Assembly: GCF_023159225.1 (NCBI RefSeq)
Contig: NC_063181.1
Location: forward strand, 23,958,073 to 24,022,072
DNA length: 64,000 bases
Source: Perognathus longimembris pacificus
Taxonomy: Eukaryota > Chordata > Mammalia > Rodentia > Heteromyidae
Reading direction: 5' to 3'
The notes under the pieces were generated by a model, which was given only the letters and a program-made list of their open reading frames with translations, ran no database searches and was not told where the DNA came from. This document shows positions 55,483 to 64,000 of this stretch, in pieces (the first letter of the stretch is position 1; every line of letters begins with the position of its first letter). Position numbers and translations under genes: made by a program.

Positions 55483-55499
55483 AGGGGGAAATTATTTCT

Positions 55500-56609
55500 A
55501 AATAGGATCTGGTTGATGTCCTTCACCTCTGTTCATATTCTTAGTGGAAAAGCTTTCTAAGAAGTACATGTTATTATTAGAAATTTAACATTTAGATCAT
55601 TTTGCTCTCTTGCTATGACTTGTATCTTTTTATTATGTTCAATTTCTAACATACATAAAAGTACAGAGAATAGAAAAATAAACCCAATAGCCAACTTCAA
55701 CTATTTTTAATTTATGCCCCATTTAATTTCATCTATATGCCCATCTATTGCCCATTTCAATTAGTTTGAAGTGAACCCAGATATTATATTATTTGATTCC
55801 TAAATATTTTAGTATGCATGTCCAAAAAACAAAGACACTTAAAAAGTAACTACAATATGATTAACCTAATAACCCAAATAAATTAGGAGCAAGTTCATTG
55901 TTCTAAGTAACTTAAAGTCATTCTGTTTGATCTATTATGAATATTTTATAACCACTTTATTTTCAAATATGTTTTTCCCCCTCAAAGGAAAGGCAAATTC
56001 TGTTAAGAATAGTGAATATTTTAGGTCAATGGAAAGAGACAGGCTCTGAAAAAGCTCATCAATATCACTGAAAGAATGAATGACTTCAAAATTGTGGAGG
56101 AATTTGTTGTGCATAAAGTTTTGTAGTTTTTTTAATAATTTTCCCCTAAATTAGTAACTTTCAATATTGGTATTTTGCTTAGATACTGTATATATTTGTC
56201 TTCTTTTTCTTTGGGTTGTTATATTATCAATATATTAAAGAAACTTGTCAACCCAGAGAGGGGGGAAGTCAGGGTTTACTCCTACTGGCAGGTCCTTCAT
56301 TGACTTGTCCTTGGAATGATCTGGTGTGGATACCTTGTGCCTCTGGAGTTCAGTTAAACAGCATGAGAGATCATGAATTTTATGCTTAGAGCCATGCTCA
56401 TTCAGTACAAACTATATTCCAAGAAGTATTTTAGGGGAGACTGATCTTTGGTGAGGGGGCCTGACTCCCATGTGTTTCTTGTTACTTCAACTTCCTTTTA
56501 GTTTCTTCTTGGAAGCCAGGGGTGGATGCAAGTGAACATCACATATCATTAGTAATTTCAAATTGGTATGGAGCTTTGTGTTACTGAATGTCGAAGGAAC
56601 AGAACAGTT
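55500..56609. other. SINE-free AT-rich stretch
   Basis: About 1.1 kb of AT-rich unassigned sequence. Parts near 55660-55850 recall very old L1 3' sequence ('aaaagtacagagaatagaaaaataaacc') but cannot be assigned. Confidence 0.4.
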
Positions 56610-56825
56610 CTTCATGAGGCTGTCCTGGTATACAACACTCACCCAGACTACACATGAGGTAGAGATAGGAGGAGTTCAAAATTTAACATCTGGCAAAAGA
56701 GCAAGACCCTACTGAAAAAATAAGCTAAAGCAAAAATAGAGGCATGGCTCATGTGATAGAGTGAGTACATGCCTAGCAAGTGTGAGGCCCTGAGTTCAGA
56801 ACCTTAGAACTGCTGAAAAAGAAAA
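56610..56825 (+). mobile_element. Old B1-ID SINE
   Basis: Decayed B1 (gaggtagagataggaggagttca, gagcaagaccctactgaaaaaataag), then an ID half (gaggcatggctcatgtgatagagtgagtacatgcctagc) ending gtgaggccctgagttcagaacc. Confidence 0.65.
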
Positions 56826-58110
56826 CAAATAATGGCCTTATTCATCACTGGTCTATTTAATGTGAAAGCTACACATTTAGTCAAGCTGATTAAAACCAGA
56901 AATTTCCACCAATGTGTTCTTCCACAGATAGACGTTAGGTCTTTGAGATCAAGAAGCAGAAAAGAAAAGAGGAGAAGGGAATAGGGGAGGGCGAGAGAAG
57001 TGAGGAAAATCGCATGACTAATAAATCTACAGACAGCTGGTCCAGCAGTTTTGTGAGTAGGACTGAGCCCACACATGGCAGGCGGCTTGCATTTTGTGGC
57101 CCTTGTAACATGTTGAGATATGGTGATACCAGCTTCTGGTTGGGAAACAAATGAAGTTCCTGCCTCTGAGGTCTGCTCGGGGGCAGGCTGTGCACATTTG
57201 CTTTGTCAGAGGTGCTGGGGAAGGGAAAGGAAATGACTGAGCTTCTGGAAGCTAAACAATGTGGACATTCAGCCTGATGGATGAGACTGATTTCTGTATC
57301 TCCCTTTGCTGAGAGTTCATTTATCCTAGGATCTGCTATGTAACTCTACTGCTGTTCAGCCAGCGCTCTATGAGAGCTGCAGGAACTCCTTTACAATATC
57401 TTTGTGTTTTAAATTCATTACAGTGGACCACTAGGCAAATACCTGAAACCACTGGAGACCCTTCACGGGGGCTCCCTTCAATCATGTTTACAGGAAAAAT
57501 GCTTTCAGGATTACAGCTCAACAAGTGTCTCTAATCCTCTGAAATGCTGGCCAAAAGGAGGGATTCTTTCCCTAGCTCCAATCCATGTGTCCCCAGCGAT
57601 AGGAACCTGAATGATAGGATCTACTAGGAACAAGGAATAAGGACCATGGTACACTAGTAGGGATCCTACCATGTGTGAAGGTGAGAGGGTCCAAGGGAGA
57701 GTTTGAAAATGGTTTAGGTGGTGGGGAGAGACCCAAGAGAAGGCACAGCAGGGTTGCATATTACAAAACAGAAGGGACAGGAAGAACGTAAGTATCCTGG
57801 GAGATGGATGGTTTTCCTGCTTTATAAATTGAATGTTTCCTTTTGGAGAATGACTTGGGTTTTGAGAATAAGTCCAGCCTGTGTGACTGGGAGTTTACTG
57901 TGGGCCTTTGTTAGAGTAGGTAGGTGTGTGGCTCTTGGCATTGCTTTTACTTGTCCAAGGTTCAGAATGAAGGTGATCAGGCTGGATCTAGGCAAGTATT
58001 AACTAGGCATGTTTCATAGTATGGAACTTTCTATTTCTGAAGGCATTGTTGGCGCTCAAGAAGATGTGGATTTTGGAGCATTTTCAACTTCTGAGTTAGA
58101 GATAGTCCCT
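56826..58110. other. No recognisable gene or repeat
   Basis: About 1.3 kb. Minus-strand frames at 56804-57195 and 57336-57759 are short and lack domains. Unassigned. Confidence 0.45.
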
Positions 58111-58119
58111 TTGAAATAA

Positions 58120-58300
58120 CTCTCATTTATAGTGTTTTAATCTTTTATCTGACATTGGGCTAAGCAGTTTACATGTGATAGCTTACATACTTGAGCTTTA
58201 CCAGCATCCCTACAACCTCTACTGTTACCTCCATGTGACAACATTTGAGGAAACTGAGGCCCAGGATGACCTCAGACTATTCAGTGGCCCACTACAGCTG
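58120..58300 (+). mobile_element. MIR, well preserved
   Basis: Runs through the MIR core: ctgacattgggctaagcagtttacatg, then tttaccagcatccctacaacc, aacatttgaggaaactgaggcccag. One of the clearest ancient repeats here. Confidence 0.72.
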
Positions 58301-59082
58301 ACCTAGCAGGCTGGCTCCACATTCTGCCCCCATTGCCTTCCTGACACTGCCTGGATCTCCCTCATACAATGAGCCCCTCACGTGCTATTGTGCAGTTTCT
58401 CCAGGCCTGGTGAGTTCTGACTGGCAGCACTGATTCAGGGTAGCTTAATTGGGGTCAGAATGCATTCTCTAGAGTGCTCCTTGCCAATCCCGTGGTTATT
58501 TCTTATTCTGACTTGCTTGTTTCTGGGCCCTGGGGCTTGGCAAGTAAGAGCGGGAGGTTCACATGGCTACACAGGAATGAGGCAGACTCTTCTTGCTCCT
58601 GTTAATGAGCGTTAAACATCTCAAGGGCCACTCTTCCCCACCCTTCCCCACTCCATCTTTTTGGACAGAGTTCAGACCACAGTGAGATGCCGGTGGCCAC
58701 CAAGCTCCTCTATTGCTTGTTCATTTGGACTTGCTTGGCTTTGTGTAAGGAAAGGGGGCAAATTCTTTCTTTTCCCTCAGCACAGAAATCAAGTTGGTTT
58801 CTTCCATGTAAGGGTAGTGTAGCTTTACCCAAAGGGAAGTTTTACTTTTATAAACTTGGAAAATAAATAGTTGTTATATTACTGGGCTGTTTTCTACTTG
58901 GTTTATTTTCTTAATGAATCTAGCTTTCATATAGGGGTCTGGAAGAGCTGAAGGATTGTCTACTTTGACCCATGGTTTAAATTGGGTGTTTCACAAATTC
59001 ATATGTGCAAGTCCTGAACACAGACAGTTCTAACTGTTCGTTGCACATCTAATGAGTTGACATACTGGACTATGGTGGTCCT
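58301..59082. other. No recognisable gene or repeat
   Basis: About 780 bp, unassigned. Confidence 0.45.
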
Positions 59083-59290
59083 GATCTTACACGACTGATG
59101 CTCTTTTAAAAGGGGCCACTTGGGCACAGGTATGTAACACAGGATGACACCCTGTAAAGGTACTTTTTTTGTATGTGTGAAAAAAAGATTTTTATAATTG
59201 TTTGTTAAGGGAATATTCCTAGAGAATAAAAAAGAAAAAGGGCCTATTTATTTCCATTTCCCCTAGGTTAAAAAAAACCCACAAAAACAC
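59083..59290 (+). repeat. Copy 1 of a local duplication
   Basis: About 208 bp from tgatcttacacgactgatgc to aaaaacactagatga that recur at 62298-62720 at roughly 90% identity by eye. It contains the segment ggcacaggtatgtaacacagg and aattgtttgttaagggaata. Unlike copy 2 it is uninterrupted. Confidence 0.92.
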
Positions 59291-59484
59291 TAGATGACTT
59301 CTGGGTAAAATATTATGTAGTGGCATTTTTGGGTATCACAGCACACAAATCCAGTTTCATCTGGCTTCCAACACCATTAAGCTGGTGACTTAGACCCAAG
59401 GGAACTGGCCTGTTTGTGCTGAACAAAGGAACTTGTAAACTCCAGTACATGTCAACAAATGTTATATTATTTAAAACAGTGATA

Positions 59485-59815
59485 AAAAAGTGCTGTGGCT
59501 GACACCTGTAATCTCTGTTCTTCAGGGAGACAGAACATTTCAGTTACTAAGAAAGATCAGGGTTTAGAGCTAGCCCGGCAAAAAAATTAGCAAGGCTCCA
59601 TTTCAGCAAACAAGCTAGGCATGGTGGCATGGTCCTTTCACTCCGGCCACATGGAAGGCATAGGTAGAATTGAAGTTTAAGGCCATCCCTAGGGAAAAAA
59701 AATGGTGTGCCCCTATCTGAAAAATAACTAAAAAGTGAAAAAGGATTGAGGATATGACTCAAGTGGTACGTAATCTGTCTAACAAGTTTAAGAACCTCAG
59801 TTCAAACCCCAGCAC
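59485..59815 (+). mobile_element. Two old B1 units followed by an ID unit
   Basis: First B1-like unit (tgctgtggctgacacctgtaatc...gcaaggctccatttcagc), second (ctaggcatggtggcatggtcc...gtgtgcccctatctgaaaaa), then an ID unit (gaggatatgactcaagtggtacg...ctcagttcaaaccccagcac). Trimeric arrangement, rare here. Confidence 0.68.
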
Positions 59816-59877
59816 ACACAGAGAGAGAGAGAGAGAGATACATACATACACACATACATACATATACACATACATAA
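59816..59877. repeat. (GA)n + (CATA)n microsatellite
   Basis: GA array followed by a CATA/CACATA array, exactly at the tail of the SINE just before it. Confidence 0.92.
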
Positions 59878-59889
59878 TAAAACAGCAAT

Positions 59890-59985
59890 AGATGAAAGAA
59901 AGGGAGGGAGGAAAGAAGGAAGGAGAAAAAAGAGAATGATAGGAAAGGAAAAACCAGAGTGAGAAAGAAGGGAGGGAGGGAAGTA
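59890..59985. repeat. Purine tract
   Basis: Interrupted GGGA/GAAG-type purine tract. The 141-codon minus-strand frame (59797-60222) runs through this and the next repeats and is a low-complexity artefact. Confidence 0.85.
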
Positions 59986-60153
59986 AAGTCCTGGCAGCTT
60001 TAATCTATGCGTCAGTGTGTGTGTGTGTTCAGAGTTGAATCTTTCCAAAGTTGTTGTATTGTTTGAATGATGGTAGAGATGGTGATTAATTAGTTTTATA
60101 AAGTTAAGAATGCTTACAAGGCATTCATTAAAAAAGTAAAGAAGAAGAAAGAG

Positions 60154-60157
<4 letters not shown>

Positions 60158-60191
<34 letters not shown>
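60158..60191. repeat. (GA)n microsatellite
   Basis: Uninterrupted GA array of about 17 units. Confidence 0.95.
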
Positions 60192-60194
<3 letters not shown>

Positions 60195-60289
60195 GAGTAC
60201 TTAAGTTACTCAATATGGCCAAGCGATTGAAGCTTTTTGTTGTTTAACCACAGCCCTGGACCAGGCATAGAATTTTAACTTGAAAACAA

Positions 60290-60512
60290 TTTGGCATGTA
60301 CAGTGTATTAACTAATTACCAATCACCTACCGTAAGATCTTTACAAGTGAGCATCTCACTTAATCCCGAGACTACCCAGAGGAGAATGATGCTTCTGTCT
60401 TCTGGCTGCTGTAGAGGAAGGAGGGAGAGAGGGAGCTAGGGAGAGAGGAGCAGGATGTGCCCAAGGTCACCTAGCTAAGTGGCAGAGATATTGAGGTACA
60501 GATGCCAACGTG
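60290..60512 (+). mobile_element. MIR with purine insertion
   Basis: MIR core (acaagtgagcatctcacttaatcc, gactacccagaggagaatgatg), then a purine-rich insertion (60414-60451), then ccaaggtcacctagctaagtggcagagatattgagg, the typical MIR 3' segment. Confidence 0.68.
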
Positions 60513-60783
60513 GATATTCCAAAACATTCTCATTAGCCTCAAAGCTATACTACTTTAGCAAAATCTTTGTGGGAAATCCTTGCCTTAGGAGAATTCTGGA
60601 GGAGCTGTCAGGCCTCCATTTCTTCTTCTCTGTGAGTCTTAGGAACTTGGTATAATATACAGCATCAGAGCTGGGCTCTGGTGACCTGGGCTGTGTTCAC
60701 TGTTCTCCTTCTCAACCCTGGTCATGGGAACTCTGATGAGTGTACAAAATCACTTTTTGCTAAACTTCCACATTTATGTTATT
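60513..60783. other. Unassigned interval
   Basis: About 270 bp with no feature seen. Confidence 0.4.
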
Positions 60784-62170
60784 TTATCTTTATTGTTACT
60801 GTAAAGGTGATGTATAGAGGGGTTACAGTTACATAAGTTAGGTAATGAGTACATTTCTCTTTGAACAGCATCACCCTTCCCTTGCTTTCTCCCAGATTTT
60901 CCCTCATGACCCCCTGCCCACATAAGCTGTATAGTTCACTACGGCATTAGTTTACCCTTTGTCTCATGGTTTCTGTACTTTTCCCTTACCCTCTCCCAAA
61001 CAGATATACTTACACACCAGACAAAGGGCAGAGAAAACAAAAACAGCAACAAAGAAGAAAAAAAAACCCAAAGTAACAAAAAATATTGTTTCCATTTCTT
61101 AGAGTTCATTTCAATAAATATCATTTTATAAGATCATATGCACATAGCTATTGAGCCTTTGTGATCCTTTCTTATGCATACCCTCCTTTGTCTCACTATG
61201 TGATATCTAGAGTCCTGTATAATTTATCATGTCCAGTGTATTTTTTTTTTGTCTTTTACCCTCCAGTGTGTTTACTTGTAGATTCATAGGCACATTCTGG
61301 TTACCACAAATGAGGGAAACCATGTAACCTATGTTTATTTGGGTCTGGTTTACTTCACTTAGTATAATTTTTTCCCAGGTCTTTCCATTTCCTTACAAAT
61401 GGTACAGTATCATTCTTTCTTATGGAAGTGTAGAATTCTATTGTGTATATACACCACATCTTGATCCATTTGTTCATTGAGGGGCATCTGGGTTGATTCT
61501 GTATATTAGCTATAGAAAACAATGCTGTAATGAGCATGGTTATACTGTAGCTTTTTTGTGTTCTATTGGCTTTTTTTTTCTTTTTTTTTATTGCCAGTCC
61601 TGGGGCTTGAACTGAGGGCCTGAGGACTGTCCCTGGCTTCTTTTTGCTCAAGGCTAGCACTCTACCACTTGAGCCAAAGCACCACTTCTGGCTTTTTTAT
61701 ATACATGTGGTGCTGAGGAATCAAACCCAGAGCTTCATGTACACGAGGCAAGCACTCTACCACTAGGCCATATCCCCAGCCCTTTTGTTTTCTATTGGAT
61801 AAAAGCCAAGGAGTGGAATTGCTGGGTCATAGGGAAGCTATATGTTTAGTCTTTTGAGGCATCTCCATACTGCTTTCCAGAGTGGTTGGACAAGTTTACA
61901 TTTCCACCAACAGTGTAGTAGCATTCCCTTTTGGCCACATCCCCTCTAGCATCTGTTATTGTTAGTTTTCTTGGCTAATGGCCATTCTAATGGGGTGAGG
62001 TGGAATCCCAATGTTGTTTTGATTTGCATTTCCTTTATTCCTTTATTATACTGAACATCTCTTCATGTGTTTATTGGCTATTCTTACTTCTTCTGAGAAG
62101 TCTCCTTTTAAATTTTTAGCCCACTTGTTAATTGGGTAGTTGTTTCTTTGAGGGTTTATCTTTTGGGGTA
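60784..62170 (-). mobile_element. 5'-truncated L1 with ORF2 C-terminal region
   Basis: Minus strand, 3' end at the low coordinate. The 3' UTR (60784-61350) is shared with fragments at 4645 and 8365. The coding part then reads, on the minus strand, as the ORF2 C-terminus, including NIQNQPRCPSMNKWIKMW and, nearby, YTIEFYTSIRKND and VPFVRKWKDL. Upstream nucleotides (ttgctgggtcatagggaagc, tttccaccaacagtgtag, atggccattctaatggggtg) follow canonical mammalian L1. Interrupted by a SINE at 61578-61784. No endonuclease or reverse transcriptase domain remains. Confidence 0.93.
61570..61784 (-). mobile_element. Dimeric ID-like SINE inside L1
   Basis: Complete. Flanks ttttgtgttctattgg (about 61554-61569) and ttttgttttctattgg (61783-61798) form a 16-bp duplication with one mismatch. 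Older type (GGGGCTTGAACTGAGG), with B-box substitutions. Confidence 0.92.
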
Positions 62171-62297
62171 TACTTCCACATTTTAGTCACTGAGATGGTG
62201 GCTGTGTGGAACAATATACTGTAATGATATATAAAAGTGTTCTGGATTTCTTTTCTTACTTAAGACATACTTATCATCCAAGGCCATTGTCTTTCCA

Positions 62298-62720
62298 TGA
62301 CTTTACACAACTGATGCTCTTTTTTTTTTTTTTGCCAGTCCTGGCGTGTGGACTCAGGGCCTGAGCACTGTCCCTGGCTTCTTTTTGCTCAAGGCTAGCA
62401 CTCTGCCACTTGAGCCACAGCACCACTTCTGGCCATTTTCTACATATGTGGTGCTGAATAATCAAACCCAGGGCTTCATGTATACGAGGCACGCACTTTA
62501 CCACTAGGCCATATTCCCAGCCCTGATGCTCTTTTAAAAGGGGCCATGTGGGCACAGGTATGCAACACAGGATGACACCATGTAAAGATACTTTTTTGTA
62601 TATGTGAAAAAAAGATTTTTATAATTGTTTGTTAAGGGAATATTCCTAGAGAATAAAAAAGAAAAAGTGACCTATTTGCTTCCATTTCTCCCAGGTTAAA
62701 AAAATAAAACCAAAACACTA
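62298..62720 (+). repeat. Copy 2 of the local duplication, split by a SINE
   Basis: Homologous to 59083-59290. The left piece is ctttacacaactgatgctctttt; the rest resumes at 62523 and runs to about 62720 (caaaacactatttga). Removing the SINE and one target copy restores collinearity with copy 1. Confidence 0.92.
62324..62522 (-). mobile_element. Dimeric ID-like SINE inside duplication copy 2
   Basis: Complete. Perfect 13-bp duplication ctgatgctctttt (62311-62323 and 62523-62535), confirmed by the empty site in copy 1 at 59095-59107. Older type (CTGGCGTGTGGAC). Confidence 0.96.
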
Positions 62721-63529
62721 TTTGATACAACACATAAAATTATTGTCTCCTTATTAGCACATATAAGGTGACATCATGGATACATTAGTTTGTCAAAAGC
62801 AACCATGGATAGATTCTCTTACACCTAAAACTTAAAGTAGTTTAAGATTATATGATGACTTGAAAAATCTCTGGGAAACTTGCTCCAGTGACTTGGAAAT
62901 GTGTGAACAGAATCTGATGAGCCAGGAAGCCAGACCAAAATTTTCTGAAAATAAATACATGAGATTTTGAGACAAAACTGTGTCCTGTTGAATTTCCGGG
63001 CTCAACTGTCTCCTTTTGTTATTGCAATGTATGTCTTTGTCATGGCTTCAAATTTGAGCTAGGCTTTATCCCACTTCTAGAGCATTCTCACTCCATTCTA
63101 CAGAAAAACAGATCATTTCCTTGTTGATGCAGAAGAGGGCTCCCGTAGAAACTCATTCTTGCACTGAGACTAGGATGAGCTAAAGAGCTAGTCTCGATTG
63201 TGCTGGGAAGAATGTTCACTTGAGAAGACTGAACTCTTCCCCCTTTCCTCTGCTTCTGGGGCTGCACCTTGGTGGCCTGAAGGAAGTCAGTGGCCCTCTT
63301 GGAACTTAACTTCCATGGTACAATACCAAGATTACTTTACACAAAAACTTTAAGTTTTTAGTCCTAGTACTAGCTGTGGTACCAAAAGATCTTCCAAACT
63401 CTGTTCTTTCTATGTGGGCAAAAGAAGAGCAGAAAAGAGTTACTCTTATACAACTAATCTAAAAAACAACAACTAATCTTACATATTAAAAATATCATAC
63501 CTGACTTGGAATCTCGTCTCCCCACTTAG
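62721..63529. other. No recognisable gene or repeat
   Basis: About 800 bp, AT-rich, unassigned. Confidence 0.45.
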
Positions 63530-63690
63530 ACTGACCTACCTTCCTTCCTTCCTTTCTTTTTTTTTCTATTCTCTCTCTTCCTCCCCTCCCTTCATCCCCT
63601 CCCTCCTTCATTCCCTTCCTTTTTCCCTCCCTTTCTTCCTCCCTTCCTTCTTTTCTCTATCTCTTTCTTCTCTCATCTTTATTCTCTCTT
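63530..63690. repeat. Polypyrimidine tract
   Basis: Interrupted TTCC/TCCC/TCTT tract, about 160 bp, nearly all pyrimidine on the plus strand. Confidence 0.88.
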
Positions 63691-64000
63691 GACTTGTTTT
63701 ACTTATAAACAAAACAGATTTTCAAACTGACTTCTTTAAGTAGGATGATAGTGTGTTCCTGTTTGTCTAGGAAAATATTCTCTTAATCATTTTGTTCTAG
63801 AGTCATCAACATCATCCTTTTTAAAAAGCATCCTAGTTGAACAATACATAATACAGCAATCATAAACAAAGCTCCTATGAACTATTGTTAGAGCATAACT
63901 AGCCTTCTAGTATTATAACAGAAGTAGAATTTCAGCTGTACCTTTAATATATGATATGATTAATAAGAAGAAGGTTGTTGCCTTAACATTTAAGGTTGTT
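63691..64000. other. No recognisable gene or repeat
   Basis: AT-rich sequence to the window edge with nothing assigned. Confidence 0.4.

Noticed and set aside
57601..57672. Imperfect palindrome ggatctactagg...ctagtagggatcc
   Set aside because: Arms are short with a mismatch and long spacer; no flanking duplication.
59797..60222. 141-codon minus-strand frame rich in S, L and F
   Set aside because: Crosses several purine tracts and GA/CATA arrays; low complexity explains it.
61355..61660. 101-codon minus-strand frame
   Set aside because: A chimera of SINE tail and the L1 ORF2 C-terminal end; explained by the nested insertion.
1..64000. CRISPR arrays, phage or bacterial defence systems, operons
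   Set aside because: Repeat families, L1, MIR and MaLR elements show a mammalian nuclear genome; the direct repeats present are microsatellites or transposon duplications.

Overview
This window is mammalian, almost certainly rodent, nuclear DNA. It looks like non-coding intergenic or deep intronic sequence. I find no supportable protein-coding exon, rRNA, functional tRNA gene, CRISPR array or prokaryote-type operon. Long reading frames are rare and are explained by microsatellites, SINE copies or the tail of L1 ORF2. The repeat spectrum gives the lineage: dozens of 7SL/B1-ID fusion SINEs (B1-dID type), plus about ten younger dimeric tRNA/ID-derived SINEs with intact Pol III A and B boxes. That pairing is what I associate with geomyoid rodents (kangaroo rats, pocket mice, gophers; the ID-like family has been called IDL-Geo). 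The genus-level guess rests on memory of those families, not on a database search. Layout: 1-9 kb holds old SINEs, several reverse-oriented L1 3' fragments and a gamma-type solo LTR (6938-7379) with readable CCAAT, TATA and poly(A) signals. 9-18 kb is SINE-dense and carries a hAT-like MITE (14880-15166), a MaLR-like LTR, a CTCF-like motif (12111) and a 44-bp Z-DNA-prone tract with an 11-bp-arm palindrome (17423). 18.3-20.3 kb and 24-26.4 kb are repeat-poor. 28-34 kb has decayed SINEs, a nested SINE-in-SINE at 31.7-32.1 kb, a roughly 650-bp polypyrimidine tract dominated by the pentamer TTCCC, and a 5'-truncated L1 with a perfect 13-bp target-site duplication. 35-43 kb has nested SINEs, an LTR-like element at about 38 kb and an unusual 162-bp palindromic element (40598-40759) flanked by GTTCAT. 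43-50 kb is SINE-poor with LTR-like pieces. 50-64 kb has young ID-like SINEs, MIR fragments, an L1 with the ORF2 C-terminal coding region interrupted by a SINE, and a roughly 200-bp local duplication (59083/62298) dated by a SINE that split only one copy. No genes act together here; the interest is in transposon history, microsatellite birth from SINE tails and a few regulatory-looking motifs. The best candidate for something undescribed is the 162-bp element at 40598. It has TG...CA ends and a 6-bp target duplication like an LTR, but 26-bp perfect terminal inverted repeats followed by matched 14-base G/C runs, more like a MITE or a collapsed foldback. Boundaries supported by target-site duplications are accurate to a few bases; others are approximate.
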